64,000 bases of DNA from Micromonospora sp. MW-13. GTDB taxonomy: Bacteria > Actinomycetota > Actinomycetes > Mycobacteriales > Micromonosporaceae. The notes under the pieces were generated by a model. That model was not told where the DNA came from and made no database searches. It worked only from the letters and a program-made list of their open reading frames with translations. Location of the stretch: the NCBI RefSeq assembly GCF_003434305.1, contig NZ_QKKX01000005.1, forward strand, positions 178,625-242,624, given 5' to 3'. Positions 45,971 to 55,364 of the stretch are shown here, in pieces (the stretch's first letter is position 1; every line of letters starts with the position of its first letter). Made by a program: the position numbers and the translations under genes.

Positions 45971-46022
45971 AGGTGTACGCCGTACACCTCCTACGAACAA
46001 GGTAGGTGTACGCCGTACACCT
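45971..46022. promoter_or_regulatory. Twin 19-bp palindromic operators between divergent genes
   Basis: AGGTGTACGCCGTACACCT is present twice with full identity, at 45971-45989 and 46004-46022, 33 bp apart (about three helical turns). They fill the 110-bp divergent promoter region between the MDR gene and the TetR gene, an arrangement typical of a dimeric TetR regulator binding two sites cooperatively. Confidence 0.92.
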
Positions 46023-46067
46023 GTCAAGGTGGCTAGGGTTGATCGCCGTAGGAGGTTGAGGACCGTG

Positions 46068-46784
46068 ATGGCTGAGCAGGCTGAGACGCTGCGCCGGGCG
46101 CCGCTGAGCAGAGAGCGCGTCCTGCGCGCCGCCGTCACGCTCGCCGACGAGGCTGGGATCGAGTCCCTCAGCATGCGCAACCTCGCCCAGGATCTGGGCG
46201 TCGTCCCGATGGCCCTCTACAAGCACGTGGCGAACAAGGACGAACTGCTCGACGGCATGATCGACGTGGTCGTCGGCGAGATCGATCCGCCGGTGCCCGA
46301 CGCCGACTGGAAGCGCGTGATCCGCGAGCGCATCCTCTCGGCGCGGCAGGTGCTGCTGCGCCACCCCTGGGCAGCGCTCGCGATCGAGTCGCGGAACGAG
46401 GCGACGCCGGCCCTCCTCGGCTACCTCGACTCGATGGTCGGGACGCTCCGGGAGGGCGGCTTCTCCACGGACCTCGCCCACCACGTGATGCACGCGATGG
46501 GCAGTCGCATACTGGGCTTCAGCCAGGAGTTGTTCGACGCCTCCCGGCGCGCCGGTCGGTCCGGCACGGCCGAGCCCGACCCGCCGGCGGCGTTTCCGGC
46601 GGAGGCCGCCGCCCAGTTCCCGCACCTCGCGGCGATCGCCACCGCGGCGTCACACGACGACACGTCGGTCGTTGGCCAGGGCTGCGACGACCAGTTCGAG
46701 TTCGAGTTCGCTCTGGACCTGATGCTGGACGGCATCGAACGGCTGCGCCAACAGGGCTGGACGTCGTCGCGCCCAGCCAGGTGA
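46068..46784 (+). CDS. TetR family regulator (divergent from the MDR operon)
   Basis: 238 aa. HTH in RERVLRAAVTLADEAGIESLSMRNLAQDLGVVPMALYKHVANKDELLDGM (quoted in part; the recognition helix is VVPMALYKHVANK). Followed by a TetR_C-type ligand domain with HPWAALAIESRNEATPALLGYL. ATG 46068 is favoured by a GAGGA 5 nt upstream; GTG 46029 is rejected because it lies next to the operator. Twin operators are immediately upstream. It likely represses itself and the MDR-DUF2306 genes. Confidence 0.9.
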   Translation: MAEQAETLRRAPLSRERVLRAAVTLADEAGIESLSMRNLAQDLGVVPMALYKHVANKDELLDGMIDVVVGEIDPPVPDADWKRVIRERILSARQVLLRHPWAALAIESRNEATPALLGYLDSMVGTLREGGFSTDLAHHVMHAMGSRILGFSQELFDASRRAGRSGTAEPDPPAAFPAEAAAQFPHLAAIATAASHDDTSVVGQGCDDQFEFEFALDLMLDGIERLRQQGWTSSRPAR

Positions 46785-46830
46785 GACGGTGCCCTGACGC
46801 GCGTCAGGGCGGGTGGCCGGACACACGACT

Positions 46831-46867
46831 AAGGCCCCTGACCGGGCTTCCCCTGGTCAAGGGCCTT
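46831..46867 (+). terminator. Hairpin with T-run after the TetR gene
   Basis: AAGGCCCCTGACC (46831-46843) pairs with GGTCAAGGGCCTT (46855-46867) with one G-U-type mismatch, followed by TTTT. It can also serve the convergent tRNA transcript. Confidence 0.8.
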
Positions 46868-46887
46868 TTCGTGCTGGTCTGCTCTGG

Positions 46888-46959
46888 TGCCCCCGGCAGG
46901 ATTCGAACCTGCGCCCCCGCCTCCGGAGGGCGGTGCTCTATCCCCTGAGCTACGGGGGC
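46888..46959 (-). tRNA. tRNA-Arg (anticodon CCG)
   Basis: The minus strand folds as a cloverleaf: acceptor GCCCCCG/CGGGGGC with discriminator A, D-arm with AGCTCAGGGGATAGAGC, anticodon stem CCGCC/GGCGG with the loop CTCCGGA (anticodon CCG), and the T-arm GCAGGTTCGAATCCTGC. It reads the codon CGG, common in this GC-rich genome. No encoded CCA. No integrase or duplicated 3' end (att site) is visible nearby. Confidence 0.97.
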
Positions 46960-47063
46960 TCAGCGACTGGAGAAGACTAGCAAACGCCCCCGGCGATCGC
47001 CGAATCGGTATCCGGTGACCGCCTTCGTGTTGCCGGCGTGGGCGGTGTCGGGCCGCCCGGCCG

Positions 47064-47780
47064 TCAGGCGGCGGCGCGCCCGCAGCTCGGCAGCGGGTGC
47101 AGCGCGATCCGCCGGGGCAGCCGGCGCGGCCACTCGTTCTTCGGCCAGGAGCCGTCGACGATGAGGTGCACGGGCCGCTCCTCGGCCCCGCTGAGCCGCA
47201 GCACGAAGTCCCGGGGCAGCGGCGGGTCGACCGACGGCGTGGTCACCATGAACCGGACCCGGCCCCGGGACGAGACGGCGGAGACCACGTCGGCCGCCGG
47301 CATCGTCCCGCGCAGCCGCACCCGGCCGATCCAGTAGACCTCGGCCAGGTGCTCCTGGGCGGCCCGGGTGATCGCCGGGTACTCCAGCCGTACCCAGCGC
47401 TCGACCGCGCCGACGCAGAGGCCGCAGGCGCGCTCGCGCGGTTCGCGCGGCCCCAGCCCCCAGGCCCGCAGGTACGCCCCGACGGCGCTGGCGTCCATGG
47501 TCGGGTCGAACCGCCGCTGGACGAGCGTGGCGAGGCTCTGCCGCGTCCACAGTTCCTCGTCCAGGCCGAACTCGTCGGGGTGGACGCCCCGCAGGACGTC
47601 GATCAGTTCCAGCTCCTGTTCGCGGCTGAGCGTTCCCGGCTCGCCCTGCCGCTGTCCGCGACGGACGGCTGCCACCGTTCCGTCACCGCCGATCGTGTGG
47701 CGCCGGCACCAGCTGGTGACCGAACGCCCTGCGTCTCTGAGTGCAACCCCCACGTCCTGCGCAACGAGCCCGAATCGCAA
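47064..47780 (-). CDS. Winged-HTH, IS630-like protein without catalytic triad
   Basis: About 238 aa. An N-terminal HTH resembles the IS630 HTH (VALRDAGRSVTSWCRRH and a basic segment), followed by a winged helix (LSREQELELIDVLRGVHPDEFGLDEELWTRQSLATLVQRRFD in parts). The C-terminal half resembles an IS630 DDE domain (VHLIVDGSWPKNEWPRRLPRRIALHPLP), but the catalytic acidic residues are absent. There are no terminal inverted repeats, so it is likely domesticated. No ATG fits; TTG 47780 is the only start in the frame before an upstream TGA, which makes the 5' end unsure. Confidence 0.6.
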   Translation of the reverse strand: MRFGLVAQDVGVALRDAGRSVTSWCRRHTIGGDGTVAAVRRGQRQGEPGTLSREQELELIDVLRGVHPDEFGLDEELWTRQSLATLVQRRFDPTMDASAVGAYLRAWGLGPREPRERACGLCVGAVERWVRLEYPAITRAAQEHLAEVYWIGRVRLRGTMPAADVVSAVSSRGRVRFMVTTPSVDPPLPRDFVLRLSGAEERPVHLIVDGSWPKNEWPRRLPRRIALHPLPSCGRAAA

Positions 47781-47893
47781 CTGGTCACGATATGTGGGTA
47801 GAAAAGTCCATCAAGCGCAGCAATGGTGCGTGATGTCGCCAAAGCGGCCAATCGGACATGCGGTCGCCGGGGCAGCGGGTGCCGTGGCAGAAG

Positions 47894-47937
47894 GAAGGCC
47901 CACGCCGACCGCCGGGTGGGCGGGGGCGCGGGCCTTC
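47894..47937 (-). terminator. Hairpin after the DUF305 gene
   Basis: GAAGGCCC (47894-47901) pairs with GGGCCTTC (47930-47937) around a GC-rich, partially self-complementary loop. It lies 17 bp beyond the DUF305 stop on the minus strand, with a pyrimidine-rich tail. Confidence 0.6.
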
Positions 47938-47953
47938 TCCGTCGTCGGGACGC

Positions 47954-48622
47954 TCAGCCCTTGAGCCGGTCGAGGGCGGCCCTGAGGTTGGTGAGGTCCG
48001 TCTGCTGGGTGTTCTTCATGGTCCGGGCGGTGCGCACGACGTCGGGCTGGTCGCTGACGTCGAGGACGCCGTCGATCATGTGGATCCCGCCGATGTGGTG
48101 CCGGATCATCAGCTCCAGGAACAGGACGTCCAGCTCCCTGCCCTGGGCGGCGCGCAGCTTCGCCAGCTCCTCCGGGGTGGCCATCCCCGGCATCAGCCCG
48201 TCGCGCACCGTGTCCTCGCCGTCCGGCATCCACGCCATCCGGGGCTGTGACCCGGACGGGTCGAGGCCCCAGGAGCGCAGCCAGGTCTGCATGGTGCCGA
48301 TCTCGCCCTGCTGGCCGGTGGCGATGTCGCCGCCGATGCTGACCACCTCGGGGTCGGTGCCGCGCTGGAACGCGATCAGCCCCATCGCCACCGCCTGGGC
48401 GTGGTGGCTGGTCATGTCCCGGGCGAAGCCCGCCTCCGCCGAGGCGTCACCCGGGCGGGTGAGCTTCGGCGTGAGCAGGCCGCCCGCGTACCCGAGCAGG
48501 AGCCCGACCACGACGGCGGCGGCGACCACCAGGACGCCGAAGCGGCGCGCGGCCGGCCGGCCGCCGTCGTCGGTCACCGGGCCCTCCGTCAGGTCGCGGT
48601 CGGTCGTCGTGGGTGCGGTCAT
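47954..48622 (-). CDS. DUF305 family membrane-anchored protein
   Basis: 222 aa. Short cytoplasmic N-terminus, one helix (FGVLVVAAAVVVGLLLGYAGGLL), then a DUF305 domain with the paired His motifs FARDMTSHHAQAVAMG and LMIRHHIGGIHMI and Met/His-rich helices (ferritin-like bundle). Related proteins bind metals such as copper. ATG 48622. Start 25 bp after the DUF3105 stop, so the two are one operon, probably envelope metal homeostasis. Confidence 0.85.
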   Translation of the reverse strand: MTAPTTTDRDLTEGPVTDDGGRPAARRFGVLVVAAAVVVGLLLGYAGGLLTPKLTRPGDASAEAGFARDMTSHHAQAVAMGLIAFQRGTDPEVVSIGGDIATGQQGEIGTMQTWLRSWGLDPSGSQPRMAWMPDGEDTVRDGLMPGMATPEELAKLRAAQGRELDVLFLELMIRHHIGGIHMIDGVLDVSDQPDVVRTARTMKNTQQTDLTNLRAALDRLKG

Positions 48623-48647
48623 CGGGTTTCCGTCCTCGCTGTCCGGA

Positions 48648-49460
48648 TCACTGGGTGGGCATCTGGTTGCCGTCACGCGGCGTGGTGCCGGTGGCCGTGA
48701 TGCCCCCGCTGCACAGTGCCGTCGGGCCCTCGACCGAGGCGTTCACCCGCAGCGTCTTGATGAACTCGTCGATCCGGCTGTCGTCGGCGTTGTCGACCTT
48801 GAGCTGGTACCCCCAGGCCTGCAGCGAGATCGGCTTGTCCAGCCCCTCGTACGGGCTGAGCATCATCTTCTCCTGGCCCTGGACCTTGCTCTTCAGCTTG
48901 GTCACCTGGTCGGCGGGCAGGTCGGGGCGGTAGGCGATCCACACCGTGCCGTGCTCCAGGCTGTGCACCGCGTGCTCGTTGGCGATCGGCGCGTCGTAGA
49001 CGTCGCCCATGCAGTTCTGCCAGGCCGCGTTGTGCGGGCCGGCCACCGGCGGGGTCACCGTGTACTTGACCGCGCCCTGCTGGTGGTTGCCGCCCTTGAC
49101 CAGTTCCGGTTCCTTCTCCCGGTAGTCGACGACGCCGTCGATGCCGGCGGCCCGCTTCTCCCACGGCTTCGAGCCCTGGAACGCGGCCCACGCGCCGTAG
49201 CCGATGATCGACGCGGCGAGCACGCCGACCGCGACGAACAGCGCGATCGGCCCCCAGGACCGGCCCTGGCTGACCTTCACCGGTGCGATCGGCTTGCGTG
49301 GGCCCTTGCCCTTGCCGCCCGCTGCGGGACGTGGGCCGGCGCCCGTCGACTTGCCGTCCCCGGCCTTGGCGCCGGGCGTCGGCCGGCCCGCCGCCGGCTT
49401 CTTGCCGGTGGTGACCACGGTCGGACGGCGCTCCGGGCCGCCCGGGGTGCTGATGCTCAT
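48648..49460 (-). CDS. DUF3105 family membrane-anchored protein
   Basis: 270 aa. A Lys/Gly/Pro-rich cytoplasmic tail (residues 1-66), one transmembrane helix (GPIALFVAVGVLAASIIGYGAWAAF), then a periplasmic/extracellular DUF3105 domain: VTPPVAGPHNAAWQNCMGDVYDAPIANEHAVHSLEHGTVWI, with the invariant Cys and HSLEHG motif. ATG 49460 with GAGGC upstream. First gene of the DUF3105-DUF305 operon; a linked role in extracytoplasmic metal or redox handling is inferred. Confidence 0.88.
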   Translation of the reverse strand: MSISTPGGPERRPTVVTTGKKPAAGRPTPGAKAGDGKSTGAGPRPAAGGKGKGPRKPIAPVKVSQGRSWGPIALFVAVGVLAASIIGYGAWAAFQGSKPWEKRAAGIDGVVDYREKEPELVKGGNHQQGAVKYTVTPPVAGPHNAAWQNCMGDVYDAPIANEHAVHSLEHGTVWIAYRPDLPADQVTKLKSKVQGQEKMMLSPYEGLDKPISLQAWGYQLKVDNADDSRIDEFIKTLRVNASVEGPTALCSGGITATGTTPRDGNQMPTQ

Positions 49461-49560
49461 CGTGCCTCGTCAGGTCGGTCGGTCAGGGTGGGTGGCGGGC
49501 CGGATTTCACGCGCAGGGTCGCCGCCGAGTGCCCGAGTCTACCCCCGATAACATGGTTCG

Positions 49561-51225
49561 GTGACTCCCGCAGAACTGGCCGAGGTCGTCCTCTCCGCAG
49601 CCCACGCCGTCTTCGCCGACCGGGGCCTGGACCGCGCGGCGCTTCCGGAGCGCACCGCCGTCGAGCGACCGCGCAACCCCGAGCACGGCGACTACGCCTC
49701 GACGCTCGCCCTCCAGCTCAGCAAGAAGGTGGGCGTGCCCCCGCGGGACCTGGCCGCCGCGCTGGTCGAGCAGCTCGGCCGGGCCCCCGGGGTCAAGTCG
49801 GTGGAGATCGCCGGCCCGGGCTTCCTCAACATCCGGCTCGACCCGGCCGCCGCCGGCCAGCTCGCCCGGACGATCGTCGAGGCCGGGCCGGCGTACGGCC
49901 GGGGCGCGGCCCTCGCCGGGCAGAAGATCAACCTGGAGTTCGTCTCGGCCAACCCGACCGGCCCGGTGCACATCGGCGGGGTCCGCTGGGCCGCCGTCGG
50001 CGACGCGCTCAGCCGGCTGCTGCGGGCCACCGGCGCCGATGTCGGCACGGAGTACTACTTCAACGACGCGGGCTCCCAGATCGACCGGTTCGCCCGGTCC
50101 CTGCTCGCCGCCGCGAAGGGCGAGCCCGCCCCGGAGGACGGCTACGGCGGCTCGTACATCGCGGAGATCGCCACCGAGGTGCGCAACCGCCGGCCCGACG
50201 TGCTGACCCTGGACGACGCAGCCGCCCAGGAGGTGTTCCGGGTCGAGGGCGTGCAGCTCATGTTCACCGAGATCAAGTCCTCGCTGCGCGAGTTCGGGGT
50301 GGAGTTCGACACCTACTTCAACGAGAAGGACCTGCACGACCGGGGCGAGCTGGACCAGGCGCTGGCCCGGCTGCGGGCGCAGGGCCACGTCTTCGACACC
50401 GACGGGGCCACCTGGCTGCGTACCACGGACTTCGGCGACGACAAGGACCGGGTGCTGCGCAAGTCCAACGGCGAGTGGACGTACTTCGCCGCCGACTGCG
50501 CGTACTACCTCGACAAGCGCGAGCGCGGCTTCGACCGCGTGGTGATCATGCTGGGCGCCGACCACCACGGCTACCTCGGCCGGATGAGGGCGATGGCCGC
50601 CTGCTTCGGCGACGACCCGGACACCAACCTGGAGATCCTGATCGGCCAGCTGGTCAACCTGGTCCGCGACGGCGCGCCGGTGCGGATGAGCAAGCGGGCC
50701 GGTACCGTGGTCACCCTGGAGGACCTGGTCGACGCGATCGGCGTGGACGCCTCCCGGTACGCGCTGGCCCGCTACTCCAGCGACTCGCCGATCGACATCG
50801 ACGTGGAGCTGTGGACCCGGGCCACCCGCGACAACCCGGTCTACTACGTGCAGTACGTGGCGGCCCGGACGGCCAGTGTGGGCCGCAACGCCGCCGAGGT
50901 GGGGCTGACCCGGGGCGACGCCGGCTCCTTCCACCCCGAGCTGCTCTACCACGACAAGGAGAACGAGCTGCTCAAGGCGCTCGCCGAGTTCCCCGCCGTC
51001 GTGGCCACGGCCGCCGAGCTGCGCGAGCCGCACCGGGTGGCCCGGTACCTGGAGGAGCTGGCCGGGGCGTACCACCGGTTCTACGACAGCTGCCGGATTC
51101 TGCCGCGCGGTGACGAGGAGGTCACCGACCTGCACCGGGCCCGGCTGTGGCTCAACGACGCCACCCGTACGGTGATCGCCAACGGCCTGCACCTGCTCGG
51201 CGTCTCCGCCCCCGAGAGGATGTGA
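49561..51225 (+). CDS. argS: Arginyl-tRNA synthetase
   Basis: 554 aa class Ia enzyme. The N-terminal Add1 domain (about 1-110) precedes the catalytic core with the HIGH-like motif [16 protein letters not shown] and the KMSKS-like [11 protein letters not shown]. It ends with the ALF-type anticodon-binding domain ([28 protein letters not shown]). The HIGG/MSK variants are usual for actinobacterial ArgRS. GTG 49561. Precedes lysA in the classical actinobacterial order. Confidence 0.97.
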   Translation: MTPAELAEVVLSAAHAVFADRGLDRAALPERTAVERPRNPEHGDYASTLALQLSKKVGVPPRDLAAALVEQLGRAPGVKSVEIAGPGFLNIRLDPAAAGQLARTIVEAGPAYGRGAALAGQKINLEFVSANPTGPVHIGGVRWAAVGDALSRLLRATGADVGTEYYFNDAGSQIDRFARSLLAAAKGEPAPEDGYGGSYIAEIATEVRNRRPDVLTLDDAAAQEVFRVEGVQLMFTEIKSSLREFGVEFDTYFNEKDLHDRGELDQALARLRAQGHVFDTDGATWLRTTDFGDDKDRVLRKSNGEWTYFAADCAYYLDKRERGFDRVVIMLGADHHGYLGRMRAMAACFGDDPDTNLEILIGQLVNLVRDGAPVRMSKRAGTVVTLEDLVDAIGVDASRYALARYSSDSPIDIDVELWTRATRDNPVYYVQYVAARTASVGRNAAEVGLTRGDAGSFHPELLYHDKENELLKALAEFPAVVATAAELREPHRVARYLEELAGAYHRFYDSCRILPRGDEEVTDLHRARLWLNDATRTVIANGLHLLGVSAPERM

Positions 51226-51229
51226 TCGC

Positions 51230-51338
51230 GTGCGAGCGCGAGGAGTGAGCTTGCGAGCCCCGCAGTCGCGAAGCGGAGAGCGGTTGGTGCGAGCGCGAGG
51301 AGTGAGCTTGCGAGCCCCGCAGTCGCGAAGCGGAGAGC
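51230..51338 (+). repeat. 52-bp direct repeat, two identical copies, 57-bp period
   Basis: The unit (beginning GTGCGAGCGCGAGGAGTGAG) occurs at 51230-51281 and 51287-51338 with no mismatch, separated by GGTTG. It fills the argS-lysA gap. The last bases of copy 2 (CGGAGAGC) supply the Shine-Dalgarno for lysA. Similar units are dispersed in Micromonosporaceae intergenic DNA, from memory. Confidence 0.95.
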
Positions 51339-51342
51339 AGTA

Positions 51343-52728
51343 ATGCGGGCTCACGAGGCCGGTGCGCTGCACGGCGACATCGGCAACCGGGGGCCGGCCT
51401 GGCTGCGTACCCCGGCCGACGTCAACGCCCTGGTGCCGCAGCTCTGGCCGCGCACCGTGACCCGGGCCGCCGACGGCGCGCTCGCCGTCGGCGGGCTCGG
51501 CGTGCGGGAGATCGCGGCCGAGTTCGGCACCCCGGTGTACGTCCTCGACGAGGACGACCTGCGCTCGCGCTGCCGGGACTTCCGCGCCGCCTTCCCCGAC
51601 GCCGACGTCTACTACGCCGGCAAGGCGTTCCTCTGCCGTGCGGTGGTGCGGATGATCGCCGAGGAGGGCCTGCACCTCGACATCTGCACCGGCGGCGAGC
51701 TGGCCACCGCGCTGTCGGCCGGGATGCCGGCGGAGCGGATCGGCTTCCACGGCAACAACAAGTCCGTGGCCGAGCTGACCCGGGCACTGGACGCCGGGGT
51801 GGGGCGGATCATCCTCGACTCGTTCACCGAGATCGACCGGCTCACCGCGCTGGCCCGCGAGCGGGGCGTCCGGCCCGGCGTGCTGATCCGGGTCACCGTC
51901 GGCGTGGAGGCGCACACCCACGAGTTCATCGCCACCGCCCACGAGGACCAGAAGTTCGGCTTCTCCCTCGCGGGCGGGGCCGCCGTCGCGGCGGCCTTCA
52001 AGGTCCTCGACGAGGGCGTGCTCGACCTGCGCGGCCTGCACTCGCACATCGGCTCGCAGATCTTCGACGCCAACGGCTTCGAGCTCTCCGCCCGGCGGGT
52101 GCTCGGCCTCCAGGCGCAGATCCGCGACGCCCGGGGCGTGGAGCTGCCCGAGCTGGACCTCGGCGGTGGTTTCGGCATCGCGTACACCACCCAGGACGAC
52201 CCGGCCGGCCCGCTGGAGCTGGCCAAGCGGCTGCGCAAGATCGTCGACGGCGAGTGCGCCGCCGAGCGGCTGGCCGTGCCGCGCCTGTCCGTCGAACCCG
52301 GCCGGGCCGTCGTCGGGCCGGCCGTCTTCACGCTGTACGAGGTCGGCACGGTCAAGGACGTGGACGGGATCCGGACGTACGTGAGCGTGGACGGGGGGAT
52401 GAGCGACAACATCCGCACCGCGCTCTACGACGCGTCGTACTCGGCGACGTTGGCCTCCCGGGCCTCGGCCGCGCAGTCCCTGCTCGCCCGCGTGGTGGGA
52501 AAGCATTGTGAGTCCGGGGACATCGTGGTGAAGGATGAATTCCTGCCCGCTGACGTGCAGCCCGGAGATCTTGTCGCGGTGCCCGGTACGGGTGCCTACT
52601 GCCGGAGCATGGCCAGCAACTACAACCATGTGCCCCGCCCGCCGGTGGTCGCGGTGCGGGACGGCCGGGCGCGGCTGATCGTCCGGCGGGAGACGGAAGA
52701 AGACCTGCTCGCATTGGATGTCGGATGA
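51343..52728 (+). CDS. lysA: Diaminopimelate decarboxylase
   Basis: 461 aa PLP enzyme, alanine-racemase-type fold. The PLP lysine is in VYYAGKAFL (about residue 91). Other motifs are LHLDICTGGEL, SHIGSQIF, ELDLGGGFGIAY, EPGRAVVGPAV and GAYCRSMASNYN, the last with the substrate-contact Cys. Converts meso-DAP to lysine. ATG 51343 uses the Shine-Dalgarno GGAG at 51332-51335, which lies inside the second 52-bp repeat copy. The stop overlaps the hom start (ATGA at 52725-52728). Confidence 0.97.
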   Translation: MRAHEAGALHGDIGNRGPAWLRTPADVNALVPQLWPRTVTRAADGALAVGGLGVREIAAEFGTPVYVLDEDDLRSRCRDFRAAFPDADVYYAGKAFLCRAVVRMIAEEGLHLDICTGGELATALSAGMPAERIGFHGNNKSVAELTRALDAGVGRIILDSFTEIDRLTALARERGVRPGVLIRVTVGVEAHTHEFIATAHEDQKFGFSLAGGAAVAAAFKVLDEGVLDLRGLHSHIGSQIFDANGFELSARRVLGLQAQIRDARGVELPELDLGGGFGIAYTTQDDPAGPLELAKRLRKIVDGECAAERLAVPRLSVEPGRAVVGPAVFTLYEVGTVKDVDGIRTYVSVDGGMSDNIRTALYDASYSATLASRASAAQSLLARVVGKHCESGDIVVKDEFLPADVQPGDLVAVPGTGAYCRSMASNYNHVPRPPVVAVRDGRARLIVRRETEEDLLALDVG

Positions 52729-54050
52729 CCTCACCTGTGCGCTTGGCGCTGCTCGGCTGCGGAACGGTGGGCAGCGAGGTGGTACGGCTGCTGCACGAGC
52801 AGTCGGCCGACCTCGCCGCCCGGATCGGCGCCCCCCTGGAGATCGTCGGGATCGCCGTCCGCCGGCTCGGCCGGGACCGCGGCGGCCTGCCGGTCGACGA
52901 GACGCTGTTCACCACCGACCCGCTCGGCCTGATCAAGCGGGACGACGTCGACGTGGTGATCGAGGTGGTCGGCGGGATCGAGCCGGCCCGGGGCTGGCTG
53001 GTCGAGGCGCTGCGGGCCGGCAAGAGCGTGGTCACCGCCAACAAGGCGCTGCTCGCCGAGGACGGCGCGGCGCTGCACGACGCGGCGGCCGAGGGCGGGG
53101 CGGACCTCTACTACGAGGCGTCGGTGGCCGGGGCGATCCCGCTGCTGCGCCCGCTGCGCGACTCGCTGCACGGCGACCGGGTCAACCGGGTCACCGGCAT
53201 CGTCAACGGCACCACCAACTTCATCCTCTCCGCGATGGACGCCACCGGCGCCGGCTTCGCCGAGGCGCTGGAGGAGGCCACCGAGCTGGGCTACGCGGAG
53301 GCGGACCCGACGGCCGACGTGGAGGGCTTCGACGCGGCGGCCAAGGCGGCCATCCTCGCCTCGCTGGCGTTCCACACCCGGGTCACCGCCGCCGACGTGC
53401 ACCGCGAGGGGATCACCGAGGTCACCGCCGCCGACGTAGCCAGCGCCAAGGCGATGGGTTGCACGATCAAGCTGCTGTGCATCGCCGCCCGGGGCCGGGA
53501 CGCCGCCGGGGCCGAGACGGTCAGCGTCCGGGTGCACCCCGCGATGATCCCGCTGACCCACCCGCTGGCCAGCGTCGGCGACGCGTTCAACGCGGTCTTC
53601 GTCGAGGCCGAGGCGGCCGGGCAGCTCATGTTCTACGGCCGGGGCGCGGGCGGCGCGCCGACCGCCAGCGCCGTGCTCGGCGACGTCGTGGCGGTGGCCC
53701 GCAACCGGCTGGCCGGGGTACGCGCGGCCAGCGAGTCCGCGTACGCAGACTTGGCGGTGCGGCCGATGGGGGAGGCGCCGACCCGCTACCACATCAGCCT
53801 CGACGTGGCCGACCGTCCCGGCGTGCTGGCCTCGGTGGCCGGGGTGTTCGCCCGGCACGACGTGTCCATCGCCACCGTCCGGCAGGGCTCGGCGGGCGGT
53901 GGCCGGGCCGGCTCCGGCGACGACGCCGAGTTGGTCGTCGTCACCCACGTGGCGCCGGACGCCGCGCTCGCCGCCACCGTGGGGGAGCTGCGCGGGCTGG
54001 ACATCGTCCGGTCGGTGGCCAGCGTGCTGCGGGTCGAGGGCGAGGCGTGA
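52725..54050 (+). CDS. hom: Homoserine dehydrogenase
   Basis: 441 aa. NAD(P)-binding LALLGCGTVGSEVVRLL, substrate motif YYEASVAGAIPLLRPL, NGTTNFILSAM with the catalytic Lys/Asp region ADPTADVEGFDAAAKAAI, and a C-terminal ACT domain (SLDVADRPGVLASVAGVFARHDVSI) that senses threonine. Converts aspartate semialdehyde to homoserine. Coupled by ATGA to lysA. Confidence 0.97.
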   Translation: MTSPVRLALLGCGTVGSEVVRLLHEQSADLAARIGAPLEIVGIAVRRLGRDRGGLPVDETLFTTDPLGLIKRDDVDVVIEVVGGIEPARGWLVEALRAGKSVVTANKALLAEDGAALHDAAAEGGADLYYEASVAGAIPLLRPLRDSLHGDRVNRVTGIVNGTTNFILSAMDATGAGFAEALEEATELGYAEADPTADVEGFDAAAKAAILASLAFHTRVTAADVHREGITEVTAADVASAKAMGCTIKLLCIAARGRDAAGAETVSVRVHPAMIPLTHPLASVGDAFNAVFVEAEAAGQLMFYGRGAGGAPTASAVLGDVVAVARNRLAGVRAASESAYADLAVRPMGEAPTRYHISLDVADRPGVLASVAGVFARHDVSIATVRQGSAGGGRAGSGDDAELVVVTHVAPDAALAATVGELRGLDIVRSVASVLRVEGEA

Positions 54051-54177
54051 GTAGCCCGGCCGCGCTCACGTCTCGCCTGGTGGTTATGCGCGGGTGCGGC
54101 GCGGGCCGGTCCGGAAGGCTGGGCCACGCTGGAGAGGCCCCCAGCTCGGCGGGGGCGCAGGAGGCGAGGAGAGCGAC

Positions 54178-55227
54178 ATGTGGCGGGGCCTGATCGAGAC
54201 GTACCGGGACCGGCTGCCGGTCACCGACGCCACGCCCGTCGTCACGCTGCACGAGGGGAACACCCCGCTGCTGCCCGCGCCGGTGCTCTCCGCCCGGCTC
54301 GGCTGTGACGTCCACCTCAAGGTCGAGGGGGCCAACCCGACCGGCTCGTTCAAGGACCGGGGGATGACGCTCGCGGTCTCCAAGGCCGTCGAGCACGGCG
54401 ACAAGGCGATCATCTGCGCCTCGACCGGCAACACCAGCGCGTCCGCCGCCGCGTACGCGGCCCGCGCCGGGATCACCTGCGCGGTGCTGGTGCCGCAGGG
54501 CAAGATCGCCCTCGGCAAGCTGGCCCAGGCGCTGGTGCACGGCGCGCGGCTGCTCCAGGTCAACGGCAACTTCGACGACTGCCTCGCGCTGGCCGCCAAA
54601 CTCGCCCAGGACTACCCGGTCGCGCTGGTCAACTCGGTCAACATCGACCGGCTGCACGGGCAGAAGACCGCCGCGTTCGAGATCGTCGAGGCGCTCGGCG
54701 ACGCCCCCGACATCCACTGCCTGCCGGTCGGCAACGCCGGCAACGTCTCCGCGTACTGGATGGGCTACTCGGAGGACCTGCGCGACGGCAACGCCACGAA
54801 GGCCCCGAAGATGTACGGCTTCCAGGCCGCCGGGGCGGCCCCGATCGTCACCGGTCAGGTGGTGCACGAGCCGTCCACCATCGCCACCGCGATCCGGATC
54901 GGCAACCCGGCGAGCTGGACCAAGGCCGTCGACGCCCGGGACGCCTCCGGAGGGCTGATCGCCGCCGTCAGCGACCGGGAGATCCTGGCCGCGTACCGGC
55001 TGCTCGCCCGCGAGGTCGGGGTCTTCGTCGAGCTGGGCAGCGCGGCCAGCGTCGCCGGACTGCTCCAGCAGGCCGCCGCCGGCAAGGTCCCGGCCGGCGC
55101 CACGGTCGTCTGCACCGTCACCGGCCACGGCCTGAAGGACCCGGAGTGGGCGATCTCCACCGCTCCCGCCCCGGTCACCATCGCCAACGACCCGCTCGCC
55201 GCGGCCCGGTCCCTCGACCTGGCCTGA
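54178..55227 (+). CDS. thrC: Threonine synthase
   Basis: 349 aa PLP enzyme. The PLP lysine is in [18 protein letters not shown], with the [18 protein letters not shown] phosphate-binding loop. Makes threonine from O-phosphohomoserine. ATG 54178 is preceded by GAGGAG; the longer in-frame ATG at 54094 overlaps the hom region and has no ribosome binding site. It follows hom by 127 bp. The homoserine kinase gene thrB is 6 kb downstream instead of adjacent. Confidence 0.97.
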   Translation: MWRGLIETYRDRLPVTDATPVVTLHEGNTPLLPAPVLSARLGCDVHLKVEGANPTGSFKDRGMTLAVSKAVEHGDKAIICASTGNTSASAAAYAARAGITCAVLVPQGKIALGKLAQALVHGARLLQVNGNFDDCLALAAKLAQDYPVALVNSVNIDRLHGQKTAAFEIVEALGDAPDIHCLPVGNAGNVSAYWMGYSEDLRDGNATKAPKMYGFQAAGAAPIVTGQVVHEPSTIATAIRIGNPASWTKAVDARDASGGLIAAVSDREILAAYRLLAREVGVFVELGSAASVAGLLQQAAAGKVPAGATVVCTVTGHGLKDPEWAISTAPAPVTIANDPLAAARSLDLA

Positions 55228-55364
55228 CCGGCCCGGTAACGCTCCCAGGTCACCCTGGGCCGGGCCCTCCGGGCGATACCCCCGCGGCCGGACAAAAGAG
55301 CCGGTGCGGCAGACTCTCCCTTACCGAGCTGTCCCGCCTTCCTCTTCAGGAGTGAGCCACGCCG

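Noticed and set aside
46888..46959. tRNA-Arg as an attachment site for an integrated element
   Set aside because: No integrase gene and no duplicated 3' tRNA segment are visible in the window.
49507..52734. Minus-strand ORF of 1,075 codons over argS and lysA
   Set aside because: It overlaps two enzymes with conserved motifs and shows no recognisable domain; a third-position GC shadow.
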